In this document: positions 6,894-13,136 of the stretch, piece after piece
How the letters are laid out: every line of letters starts with the position of its first letter
Numbering within the stretch: position 1 is the stretch's first letter
Notes under the pieces: model-generated
What the model was told of the DNA's origin: nothing
Seen by the model: the letters and a program-made list of their open reading frames with translations, nothing else
Databases searched by the model: none
From: SZUA-430 sp964646885
Lineage (GTDB): Bacteria > Pseudomonadota > Alphaproteobacteria > Micropepsales > Micropepsaceae
DNA: 13,136 nucleotides
Reading direction: 5' to 3'
Assembly (NCBI GenBank): GCA_964646885.1
Contig: CAZYFM010000090.1
Span: 1-13,136 of the forward strand
Program-made: the position numbers and the translations under genes

Positions 6894-7449
6894 CGTCGAC
6901 CAGGATTACAAGCACAGTCGCGAGGTAGACTGCAGTCACCGAAAAGGGCAGGAGCGTGGTGCGGGCTTCCGGCATCGCGAACCAGATATAGGTCACCGCT
7001 GCGGCGCGGATCAGGGAATGTGCCGTGAACAGGGCGGTGCGCCCGTAGGTCCAGCCAATGATGGGCCAGTGTGCCGACAGCCCGATGGCAATCATCAGCG
7101 GTGTCAGTTCGACGGCGAGCGGCGCCGCTGCAAACACCATGGGCCAGAACAGCAGCATGCCCGCAAAGGCCGGGAAAAGTGCGCTCGACAGCGGGCTTCG
7201 GTCACGAAGGAAATTGTTCCCCGAGATCCAGGCGAACAGGATGGCGAGCGGAAAAATGAGCCCCGATCCGAGGGCGGCCGCCAGCATCCACGTTTTCAGG
7301 GACACAAAGTGGCCGGCAACACCCAGGGCGAGCCAGTAGACGGCGCCTGCGAGCGGAATGGGATAGCCACCGGATAGCCGGACATAGGCCGCCCGCCTGA
7401 CACGATCGAGTTCCTGCCGGAAGCCGGTTTCCTGATAATCGTCGCTCAC
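6859..7449 (-). CDS. Six-helix inner-membrane protein, possibly DUF7010-like
   Basis: The protein has 196 residues: a short charged cytoplasmic N-terminus (MSDDYQETGFRQELDRVRRAAY) and about six hydrophobic helices near 31-49, 54-74, 88-110, 112-132, 137-158 and 164-188, ending in a charged tail. The layout (RRAAYV, a Gly/Pro turn, SLKTW before helix 2, GHFV, a HWPIIGWTYGRT loop between late helices) recalls the DUF7010 membrane family, but I hold that name loosely. No transporter signature is evident. The start is GTG at 7447-7449, which overlaps the stop of the upstream MerR gene by four bases (GTGA), so translation is probably coupled. AAGGAAAGG lies upstream as ribosome binding site. Its expression should follow the MerR gene, making it the likely effector of that regulator. 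Confidence 0.78.
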   Translation of the reverse strand: MSDDYQETGFRQELDRVRRAAYVRLSGGYPIPLAGAVYWLALGVAGHFVSLKTWMLAAALGSGLIFPLAILFAWISGNNFLRDRSPLSSALFPAFAGMLLFWPMVFAAAPLAVELTPLMIAIGLSAHWPIIGWTYGRTALFTAHSLIRAAAVTYIWFAMPEARTTLLPFSVTAVYLATVLVILVDVSILRARHPED

Positions 7450-8237
7450 CGCTTGTTTGCCTTTCCTTTCGATGGAGCCTCTTGCGCTTCCCTTGCGGCC
7501 CGAATGAACGCCGCAACGTCACCGGTCATGGGATGATTGACTGACGGTCCCCAGTCGCCGACACGTGACCAGAACGCGCGCGCCTCTTCCTTCTGCTCAG
7601 GGGTGGATACCCGGTTGAATGGCTCCATGAGCGCATTCCAGCGTGCCAACAGCCTGCGCGCTGCAGGAGATCGGGGATCAAGGGGCAGCCGCGCCTTGAT
7701 GTCGGATATGAGCTTCAGCCAGGCTGCATTGTGCTCTTCCGGGTTGACGATCTGCGTCAGGCGGCGGGTCATCTTCTTCCACTCTACCTGCCGGTCTTTC
7801 CGGAAGTATCGGTCAAAGACCGCGCGCCACGCGGCGTCGGGTTCGCATGTCTCCGCGATCTCGGCGACACGACCCAGGATGTGCGCTTCGGCTCCTGGAT
7901 TGTCCGCGAGTTCGCGCCGCAGCGCGTGAAGCAGGGACAGGGATTGCGAGATGGAATCCGATGCCTGCTTCAGCGATTCAATCTGCGCGTCGATGATGGC
8001 ACGGACCGGTACGGCGGACTTCATCAGCTTGCGGATTTCAGCCAGACTGAACCCTGCACGCTTCAGGACGCGAATGATCGCCAGCTGCCGCAGGATGTCG
8101 TTGCCGTAGAGACGCTGCCCCGCAGCCGTGCGCGGCACCTTGAGGAGTCCCTGCGCCTCATAGAGACGGATGGCGCGCTCCGTCAGCCCTGTCAGGCGGA
8201 CCACGTCTCCGATACGAAGGTCAGGCGAAGCTTTCAT
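7446..8237 (-). CDS. MerR-family regulator with a TipAS-like sensor domain
   Basis: The protein has 263 residues. Residues 8-45 are the MerR winged helix-turn-helix (RIGDVVRLTGLTERAIRLYEAQGLL, then the wing RTAAGQRLYG). Residues 46-72 complete the DNA-binding domain (RVLKRAGFSLAEIRKLM) and about 78-112 form the dimerising coiled coil. The C-terminal half (about 130-250) is helical and Trp/Arg-rich, resembling the TipAS ligand-binding type rather than a metal site: there is no conserved Cys pair, so metals are unlikely effectors. MerR proteins twist promoters with long spacers to switch them on. The gene's own promoter has a 19-bp spacer with a matching dyad, indicating autoactivation, and no ribosome binding site precedes the ATG at 8235-8237. 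It is translationally coupled to the membrane protein at 6859-7449. Confidence 0.88.
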   Translation of the reverse strand: MKASPDLRIGDVVRLTGLTERAIRLYEAQGLLKVPRTAAGQRLYGNDILRQLAIIRVLKRAGFSLAEIRKLMKSAVPVRAIIDAQIESLKQASDSISQSLSLLHALRRELADNPGAEAHILGRVAEIAETCEPDAAWRAVFDRYFRKDRQVEWKKMTRRLTQIVNPEEHNAAWLKLISDIKARLPLDPRSPAARRLLARWNALMEPFNRVSTPEQKEEARAFWSRVGDWGPSVNHPMTGDVAAFIRAAREAQEAPSKGKANKR

Positions 8238-8243
8238 GGGCCC

Positions 8244-8274
8244 AACCTAACCCCTGACGTTGGGTCAGGGGCAA
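8244..8274 (-). promoter_or_regulatory. MerR-type promoter with 19-bp spacer and operator dyad
   Basis: Reading the minus strand, a -35-like TTGCCC (8274-8269) and a -10-like TAGGTT (8249-8244) are separated by 19 bp. The spacer region carries a dyad, CCCCTGAC (8251-8258) and GTCAGGGG (8264-8271), around five bases. Overlong spacers with a central dyad are the hallmark of MerR-activated promoters. The predicted start, seven bases past the -10, falls at about 8237, the A of the MerR start codon, so the message looks leaderless. Confidence 0.8.
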
Positions 8275-8312
8275 GTGCCTTGGCGGGGATCTGGACGGTG
8301 TGTCCCGCCTGC

Positions 8313-8339
8313 CTCCCGCGATTCCCGGGCCTGCGGGAG
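8313..8339. repeat. Small inverted repeat in the intergenic region
   Basis: CTCCCGC (8313-8319) and GCGGGAG (8333-8339) pair across a 13-nt loop that itself contains CCCGGG. It lies about 45 bp beyond the stop of the minus-strand SDR gene at 8384 and before the MerR promoter. There is no T tract, so it is at best a weak or Rho-assisted terminator for that SDR gene. A second short pair (GAACGG 8363-8368 with CCGTTC 8380-8385) overlaps the SDR stop. Confidence 0.35.
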
Positions 8340-8383
8340 TGGGAAATCCTGGCCTCAGCGCCGAACGGGGTCCGCTGATCCGT

Positions 8384-9418
8384 TCAGGCCTTCGCCCGGA
8401 CAAGCCCCCGGTCAGTGAGGCTGCGCGCCGTGGCGATGATGGCGTCGTCAGTGCTGATGCGCGTCCATCCGAGCATCTTCTCAGCCTTCGCACCAGTCGC
8501 GGGCCTGTATCGTCCAAGCTCGGGCACGATCTGCCCCACGAGCGGATTCATGAGTGCGAACAGCTTCACGAGCCAGTTCGGCAGATCGCGTGTCGGCACG
8601 CGCGCGGCCTCCGCGCCGAGCCGCGTCTTCAGCACCTTGGCCACATCCGAGACCCAGCAGAAATTGTCGTTGGTCGCAAGGAAGCGTTGTCCCGCAGCCG
8701 CCGGATGCCGCATCGCCAGGATATGCAGGCTGGCCACGTCCCTCACGTCGATGATCGAGAAGCCGACGCGCGGACAACCGGGCATGGCGCCATCCAGCAG
8801 CGATTTGACAAACTGGATGGACGTCGAGAAGTCGCTTCCAAGCACGGGACCAAGCACGGCGACCGGATTGACGACCGACAGTTCAAGGCCTTCGCGCTTT
8901 GCGAAGTCCCACGCGGCAAGTTCCGCGATCGTCTTTGACTTGACATAGGCCCTCACGTCGGAGCCGGTGGGGTCGGTCCAGTCTTCCTCGTTGAACGGTC
9001 GCGATGGCGTGCCCTTCTTGCCGTAACCAATGGCGGCAAAGGATGAGGTAACGACCGTGCGCTTTACGCCCGCCGACTTTGCCGCCTTCAGGGCGCGCAA
9101 TGTCCCTTCGCGGGCAGGGACGATGAGTTCGTCTTCATGCTTGGGCACGCCCGGTGGAAAGGGTGAGGCGACGTGAAGGACCCGGTCGCAGCCTTTCGCC
9201 GCCTCTGTCCAGCCGTCATCGCTCATGAGGTCGGCCGTGGCGAAGGTCAGGCGCTCTCCGGCATCCACGCCGCCGGCAGCCACCATCTCCCGGACCTCCG
9301 CCTCCCGGGATGGCGTTCTCAGCGTGGCACGAACACGGTCGCCACCCTTGATCAGCTGGACAATGGTGTGCGCACCAATGAAGCCTGATCCTCCTGTCAC
9401 CAGAACGAGTTCGCCCAT
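8384..9418 (-). CDS. NAD(P)-dependent extended SDR, dihydroflavonol-4-reductase-like
   Basis: The protein has 344 residues from the ATG at 9416-9418, chosen because AGGGA (9425-9429) lies six bases upstream and the nucleotide-binding strand starts at once. An in-frame start at 9526 would add a low-complexity leader and is rejected. The Rossmann fingerprint is GGSGFIG (9-15). The active site is Ser125/Ser126 in VVTSSFAAIGYG with Tyr158 and Lys162 in AYVKSK. The downstream VVNPVAVLGPVLG and IIDVRDVASLHILAM are typical of DFR-like and cinnamoyl-CoA-reductase-like SDRs, so it probably reduces a carbonyl with NADPH. Bacterial members act on varied aldehydes and ketones; the substrate here is unknown. 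The enzyme is soluble and cytoplasmic. It is transcribed away from the flavoprotein gene at 9579 across a 160-bp gap, where I could not find a convincing promoter. Confidence 0.9.
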   Translation of the reverse strand: MGELVLVTGGSGFIGAHTIVQLIKGGDRVRATLRTPSREAEVREMVAAGGVDAGERLTFATADLMSDDGWTEAAKGCDRVLHVASPFPPGVPKHEDELIVPAREGTLRALKAAKSAGVKRTVVTSSFAAIGYGKKGTPSRPFNEEDWTDPTGSDVRAYVKSKTIAELAAWDFAKREGLELSVVNPVAVLGPVLGSDFSTSIQFVKSLLDGAMPGCPRVGFSIIDVRDVASLHILAMRHPAAAGQRFLATNDNFCWVSDVAKVLKTRLGAEAARVPTRDLPNWLVKLFALMNPLVGQIVPELGRYRPATGAKAEKMLGWTRISTDDAIIATARSLTDRGLVRAKA

Positions 9419-9578
9419 GTCCAGTCCCTGCCTTCTTGAGTCTTTCGCTCGCCTTTGTAGCCGGGAAAACGCAGTTGCAACAGCAAAGCATCGTCGACCG
9501 CAGGGGGCGGACTTGCCCTTCGGCACGCTTTCAAGGACAACCGGTCCGTGTCCAACTCGCTAAGGCTGGCTGACGCCC

Positions 9579-11177
9579 ATGACCCAGGACGTGCTCATCA
9601 TCGGCGGCGGCCATAACGGCCTTGTCTGCGCCTTCTATCTTGCGCGCGCCGGCCTGAAAGTCACGGTGCTGGAGCGACGCCACGTCGTCGGCGGCGCGGC
9701 CGTCACCGAGGAATTCCATCCCGGGTTTCGCAACTCGACCGCCAGCTACACCGTCAGCCTTCTCAATCCGAAAGTGATCGCGGACCTGGAGTTGGCGCGT
9801 CACGGACTGAAGATCGTCCATCGCAAGCTAGCCAACTTCCTGCCTCTCGAGGGAGGAGCCAGCCTCTCGGTGGGCGCCGGTCGCACGAAGGAAGAAGTGG
9901 CGCGCTTCTCGGCGAAGGACGCCGAAGCGCTCGACCGATACTATGAACGCGTCGGCGCGCTCGCCGATGTGCTGCGCGACCTCGTGCTCACGACCCCGCC
10001 AAATGTCGTCGAAGGGGGCTGGTTCGCGGCCATTCCCGAGATGCTGAAGTCAGCCTCGCTGGGCAATCGTTTTGCGGGCCTGCCCATGCAGACGCGCCGC
10101 GACCTGCTCGCGATCTTCACACGGTCGGCCGGTGAGTATCTCGATGGCTGGTTCGAGAGCGATCCGATCAAGGCGATCCTCGGCTTTGACGGCATCGTCG
10201 GAAACTACGCGTCCCCATACACGCCGGGGACGGCCTACGTCCTGCTGCATCACCTGTTCGGCGAAGTGAATGGAATACGGGGCGAATGGGGACATGCGAT
10301 CGGCGGCATGGGCGCGATCACGCAGGCCATGGCATCGGCCGCAGCGGGCAGGGGCGCCACCATCCGCGTGTCGAGCGGCGTCAGGGAAGTTCTTGTGTCC
10401 AATGACCGCGTCACCGGTGTCGTGACCGACGCCGGCGAACGCCTCGAGGCGCGCATCGTCGTATCGAACACGAACCCGAAGCTGCTCTTCGAGCGCCTGG
10501 TGGATCCCGCGCATCTGCCGGAAGACTTTCGCGAACGCATGAAGTCCTACAAGTGCGGTTCGGGAACCTTCCGCATGAATGTGGCACTATCCGAGTTGCC
10601 ACGCTTCGCATGCAAGCCCGAGCCCGGTGATCACCTGACCTCCGGCATCGTCATCGGTCCGAGCCTCGCCTATCTCGACCGCGCCTACCACGATGCGCGA
10701 AACGCCGGTTGGTCGAAGGAACCGATTGTCGAGATGCTGATACCATCGACGCTCGACAGCAGCCTGGCACCCGAAGGCCGGCACGTCGCGAGCCTGTTCT
10801 GCCAGCACGTGGCGCCCGAACTCCCCGGTGGCAGGTCGTGGGATGACCACCGTGACGAAGTGGCGGAAGTCATGATGGCGACGGTCGAGCGCTTCGCGCC
10901 CGGCTTCCGCAAGTCTGTCATTGGCTACAGGGCCCTGACGCCGCTCGACCTCGAGAACACCTTTGGTCTCGTGGGCGGGGACATCATGCATGGCGCCCTG
11001 TCGCTGGACCAGCTATTCTCGGCGCGGCCCGTCCTCGGACACGGAAACTACAGGGCACCGGTGAAGGGTCTTTACATGTGTGGCTCGGGCACACACCCGG
11101 GCGGTGGCGTGACGGGTGCGCCCGGCCACAATGCCGCGCGGGAAATCCTACGCGATCTTGGAAAGCGCCTGGCGTAG
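9579..11177 (+). CDS. FAD-dependent oxidoreductase, CrtI/PYROXD2-like
   Basis: The protein has 532 residues. The N-terminal dinucleotide fold is plain: VLIIGGGHNGL (GxGxxG at 9-14) and the ribose-binding acid Glu32 in VTVLERR. It is followed by the HVVGGAAVTEEFHPGF segment of the phytoene-desaturase/amine-oxidase superfamily. The C-terminal FAD-contact block LYMCGSGTHPGGGVTGAPGHNAA (about 500-522) completes the cofactor site. The overall pattern matches the PYROXD2 group more than true carotenoid desaturases: there are no neighbouring crt genes, and the motif after the FAD site differs. The substrate is unknown; a hydride-removing oxidation is expected. The ribosome binding site before the ATG is weak. 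Its last 30 bp overlap the 3' end of purN on the other strand. Confidence 0.9.
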   Translation: MTQDVLIIGGGHNGLVCAFYLARAGLKVTVLERRHVVGGAAVTEEFHPGFRNSTASYTVSLLNPKVIADLELARHGLKIVHRKLANFLPLEGGASLSVGAGRTKEEVARFSAKDAEALDRYYERVGALADVLRDLVLTTPPNVVEGGWFAAIPEMLKSASLGNRFAGLPMQTRRDLLAIFTRSAGEYLDGWFESDPIKAILGFDGIVGNYASPYTPGTAYVLLHHLFGEVNGIRGEWGHAIGGMGAITQAMASAAAGRGATIRVSSGVREVLVSNDRVTGVVTDAGERLEARIVVSNTNPKLLFERLVDPAHLPEDFRERMKSYKCGSGTFRMNVALSELPRFACKPEPGDHLTSGIVIGPSLAYLDRAYHDARNAGWSKEPIVEMLIPSTLDSSLAPEGRHVASLFCQHVAPELPGGRSWDDHRDEVAEVMMATVERFAPGFRKSVIGYRALTPLDLENTFGLVGGDIMHGALSLDQLFSARPVLGHGNYRAPVKGLYMCGSGTHPGGGVTGAPGHNAAREILRDLGKRLA

Positions 11178-11735
11178 GGCCTGGGGATAGGTACGGTGCT
11201 CTGCTTCGAGGATGCGCGCGCTCAGTGTTTCCACCGTGTCCCCGGGAAGGACAGGAACTTCGGCTTGCGAAATGGCGGGTCCGGCGTCGAGCTCCGGAAC
11301 GACATAGTGCACCGTACAGCCCGAGACCCTGACACCTGCCTCGAGCGCCTGCTTCTGCGGATGCAGCCCGCGAAAGGCGGGCAGCAGCGACGGATGAATG
11401 TTGATCATCCGGCCCTGCCACTTCGAGACGAAGGCGTCTGAGAGGATACGCATGAAGCCCGCGAGGCACACGAACTCCACGCGCGCATCCGTCAGGGCAC
11501 GATGAAGCAGTTCGTCGTATCCCTCTCGGCTCAGACCATCCCGCTTCGCCTGCGCCTGGTCAACGACGACGGTCGCGATGCCTGCCTTGCGCGCAAACGA
11601 AAGACCCTCGGCGTCCGCCTTGCTGGACAGCACAAGGGCGACCTCACCCGGAAAATCCGCAGCCCGCGCCGCCTCGACCAGCGCCTGCATGTTGCTGCCG
11701 CGGCCTGAAATGAGAATGCCGACGCGCTTCTTCAT
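11148..11735 (-). CDS. purN: Phosphoribosylglycinamide formyltransferase (GAR transformylase)
   Basis: PurN transfers a formyl group from 10-formyltetrahydrofolate to GAR, the third step of IMP synthesis. The 195 residues are close to the usual length. The N-terminal ISGRGSNMQAL (9-19) is the phosphate-binding loop. The catalytic trio is complete: Asn112 and His114 in INIHPSLLPAF and Asp150 in PELDAGPAISQ, matching Asn106, His108 and Asp144 of the E. coli enzyme. The folate-side segment VEFVCLAGFMRIL is also present. No good ribosome binding site precedes the ATG at 11733-11735. The gene follows purM in the same direction, but 235 bp containing an inverted-repeat element lie between them. Its end overlaps the end of the converging flavoprotein gene by 30 bp. 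Confidence 0.97.
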   Translation of the reverse strand: MKKRVGILISGRGSNMQALVEAARAADFPGEVALVLSSKADAEGLSFARKAGIATVVVDQAQAKRDGLSREGYDELLHRALTDARVEFVCLAGFMRILSDAFVSKWQGRMINIHPSLLPAFRGLHPQKQALEAGVRVSGCTVHYVVPELDAGPAISQAEVPVLPGDTVETLSARILEAEHRTYPQALRQALSKIA

Positions 11736-11777
11736 GGAGCGAAACCGTCATTGAGAACGGCCGCGTAAGGGCAGGAC

Positions 11778-11911
11778 TTGCTCACGCCAAGCCGCCAGGG
11801 CGCCAAGAGCGCCCTTTCCTTCGGCGCGAAACGCCAGTGTCGCGTGAAGCTGCGCCTGCGGCGCAAGAAGTGCTGTGACCGCTTGGCGCGTTGGCGGCTT
11901 GGCGTGAGCAA
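11778..11911. repeat. 134-bp inverted-repeat element between purM and purN
   Basis: Two 30-nt arms, 11778-11807 (starting TTGCTCACGCCAAGCCGCCA) and 11882-11911, are reverse complements at 28 of 30 positions. The 74-nt core holds smaller dyads: GCGCC (11809-11813) with GGCGC (11823-11827), and TGCGCC (11851-11856) with GGCGCA (11860-11865). No open frame of its own, transposase or clear target duplication is present. The GCCAAG-rich arms look like a dispersed intergenic repeat that I remember from many proteobacterial genomes, though I cannot confirm copies from this window. In a purM-purN transcript it would fold into a long hairpin and could stop, slow or split the message. Confidence 0.85.
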
Positions 11912-11970
11912 CTCGCCCCCCGCAACACGCGCACACGCAGCAGGCTCAAGCCCGTCAGGCACCCGCAGGA

Positions 11971-13035
11971 TCAAAGTCCCAGCCGCCCCGTATAGCGCAC
12001 GCGCGGTTCGCCCTTGCCGGCGACGAGCTTGCCCAGCGTGAAGGCCTGCTCGCCCGCATCCTTGAGGATCTGCAGTGCCTCGGCGGCCTTTGCGGCCGGA
12101 ACGATTGCAATCATGCCGATGCCACAGTTGAACGTGCGCAGCATTTCGCGTTCCTCGACGCCGCCCGACTTCGCCAGCCACTGGAACACAGGCGGCACCC
12201 GCCAGCTGCCAAGGTCGATTTCGAGGTCGATGTCATCGGGCACGACGCGCGGTGCGTTTTCGGTGAGGCCGCCACCCGTGATGTGCGCAAAGCCCTTCAC
12301 GTCGCCCTTGCGGATCAGGGTCAGCGCGGACTTCACGTAGATGCGCGTCGGCGCAAGCAGCGATCGTCCCAGGGTCTCTCCCTTGGCGAAAGGCGAGGGC
12401 GCGTCATAGCCGAGGCCCTGGTCCGACACGATCCGGCGGACCAGCGAGTACCCGTTGGAGTGGATGCCTGAAGAGGCAAGGCCGATGATCACGTCGCCCG
12501 CAGCCATGTCCCGGCGCGGCAGCACCTGGTCGCGCTCGACGGCGCCAATCGCAAAGCCGGCGAGGTCATAGTCGCCACGCGCATACATGCCCGGCATCTC
12601 GGCCGTCTCGCCACCGACCAGCGCACAGCCGGCCTGCAGGCAGCCTTCGGCCACGCCCTTCACGACGGCCGTTCCCACCGTGACGTCCAGCTTGCCGGTC
12701 GCAAAGTAGTCCAGGAACAGGAGCGGCTCGGCACCCTGCACGACGATGTCGTTGACCGACATCGCCACGAGGTCGATGCCGACCGTGTCGTGGATGCCGG
12801 ACTCGATGGCGACCTTGAGCTTGGTGCCTACGCCGTCCGTGCCGGCGACAAGCAGGGGATCCTTGAACCCGGCTGCCTTGAGGTCGAACAGGCCGCCAAA
12901 GCCACCCAGCGACGCATCGGCACCCGGGCGGGCAGTCGAGCGGGCGAGGGGCTTGATGGCCTCGACGAGGGCATCGCCGGCGTCGATGTCGACGCCCGCC
13001 TGGGCATAGGTCAGTCCGTTCTTGGGAGAGGTCAT
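11971..13035 (-). CDS. purM: Phosphoribosylformylglycinamidine cyclo-ligase (AIR synthetase)
   Basis: PurM closes the imidazole ring, turning FGAM and ATP into AIR, the fifth step of IMP synthesis. The 354 residues start at the ATG at 13033-13035, where GGAAG (13044-13040) lies four bases upstream. The frame runs 19 codons further up but without protein-like sequence. Family landmarks are in order: LTYAQAGVDIDAGD (8-21), GTDGVGTKLK (65-74, the ATP and phosphate loop), AMSVNDIVVQGAEPLLFLDY, GGETAEMPGMY, SSGIHSNGYSLVR, HITGGGLTENAPRV and FNCGIGM. The enzyme is a cytoplasmic dimer. It is the upstream partner of purN, separated from it by the inverted-repeat element at 11778-11911. A candidate promoter and a palindrome stand just upstream. 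Confidence 0.98.
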   Translation of the reverse strand: MTSPKNGLTYAQAGVDIDAGDALVEAIKPLARSTARPGADASLGGFGGLFDLKAAGFKDPLLVAGTDGVGTKLKVAIESGIHDTVGIDLVAMSVNDIVVQGAEPLLFLDYFATGKLDVTVGTAVVKGVAEGCLQAGCALVGGETAEMPGMYARGDYDLAGFAIGAVERDQVLPRRDMAAGDVIIGLASSGIHSNGYSLVRRIVSDQGLGYDAPSPFAKGETLGRSLLAPTRIYVKSALTLIRKGDVKGFAHITGGGLTENAPRVVPDDIDLEIDLGSWRVPPVFQWLAKSGGVEEREMLRTFNCGIGMIAIVPAAKAAEALQILKDAGEQAFTLGKLVAGKGEPRVRYTGRLGL

Positions 13036-13063
13036 GGATCTTCCGGGGGCCAGTTTGCGCGGG

Positions 13064-13092
13064 TTTATTGCAGAACTGCGCCCCTGAGCCAA
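13064..13092 (-). promoter_or_regulatory. Candidate purM promoter
   Basis: On the minus strand, TTGGCT (13092-13087, four of six matches to the -35 consensus) and AATAAA (13069-13064, four of six to the -10) are 17 bp apart. Transcription would begin near 13057, leaving a leader of about 22 nt before the ATG with its GGAAG site. Sequence matches are moderate and spacing is ideal. Confidence 0.5.
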
Positions 13093-13107
13093 GCGACCCG
13101 GTCGCTT
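13091..13107. promoter_or_regulatory. 17-bp palindrome between two opposed promoters
   Basis: AAGCGACC and its exact complement GGTCGCTT flank a single C at 13099. The left edge touches the -35 box of the candidate purM promoter and the right edge touches the -35 box of a candidate rightward promoter. It could be an operator serving both directions. The regulator is not identifiable; as an RNA hairpin it would have only a 7-bp stem and no T tract. Confidence 0.5.
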
Positions 13108-13135
13108 TGATCACAGTTGGGCTCTTCTGTAAGGT
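13107..13135 (+). promoter_or_regulatory. Candidate rightward promoter leaving the window
   Basis: TTGATC (13107-13112) and TAAGGT (13130-13135) are separated by 17 bp. Their -35 and -10 matches are partial (four and three of six). This would drive a gene beyond the window, divergent from purM. It is a weak call that rests on spacing and on the neighbouring palindrome. Confidence 0.33.
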
Positions 13136-13136
13136 C

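Noticed and set aside
9419..9526. Earlier start of the DFR-like SDR at 9526
   Set aside because: The added 36 residues precede the Rossmann strand without similarity to the family, and the ATG at 9418 has its own ribosome binding site.
9419..9578. Promoters for the divergent SDR and flavoprotein genes
   Set aside because: TTG-containing hexamers are present, but no partner -10 lies at 16-18 bp on either strand that I would defend.
11732..12181. A 149-codon minus-strand frame across the purM end and the inverted repeat
   Set aside because: Half of it is purM out of frame and the rest is repeat translation. Such repeat-derived peptides are often miscalled as genes.

Overview
The window is GC-rich, densely coded bacterial chromosome. 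Codon use strongly favours G/C in third positions. The gene types suggest an alphaproteobacterium, loosely of the Caulobacterales, Hyphomonadales or sphingomonad kind. These are PurM/PurN and Ndk at the two ends, a GbsR/MarR regulator with a DUF4166 protein and a TIGR01777 epimerase, a secreted S9A prolyl oligopeptidase, and a PYROXD2-like oxidoreductase. The taxonomic call is inference from gene content only. I see no phage, transposase, CRISPR, tRNA or rRNA.

Layout, left to right. (1) 1-340: the 3' two-thirds of ndk on the plus strand, closed by a strong intrinsic terminator. (2) 354-1154: two small minus-strand envelope genes in tandem, a glycine-zipper membrane peptide followed by a secreted protein of unknown function. 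(3) 1278-6849: five plus-strand genes packed as one probable transcription unit. They are a GbsR/MarR-type regulator, a DUF4166 protein, a four-helix membrane domain fused to a TIGR01777 SDR epimerase, a glutathione S-transferase and an exported prolyl oligopeptidase. A perfect 20-bp palindrome sits over the predicted promoter ahead of the regulator, which suggests autorepression. (4) 6857-8274: a minus-strand pair of a MerR-family regulator and a six-helix membrane protein, joined by a GTGA overlap. Their promoter has the classic MerR 19-bp spacer and appears to make a leaderless message. (5) 8384-11177: a divergent pair of NAD(P)- and FAD-dependent oxidoreductases, a DFR-like extended SDR on the minus strand and a CrtI/PYROXD2-like flavoprotein on the plus strand. 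(6) 11148-13035: the purine genes purM and purN on the minus strand, separated by 235 bp that hold a near-perfect inverted-repeat element. (7) 13036-13136: what looks like a divergent promoter region with a palindrome between two opposed -35 boxes.

How it fits together: purM and purN catalyse successive or near-successive steps of IMP synthesis, and ndk acts on nucleotides downstream. The stretch between these housekeeping ends is accessory in character: regulated, redox- and envelope-related modules, each with its own regulator or promoter. The best candidate for an undescribed system is the palindrome-controlled regulator, DUF4166 and membrane-SDR cassette at 1303-4136. The MerR and membrane-protein pair is a second candidate. 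No stretch longer than 300 bases lacks a gene.
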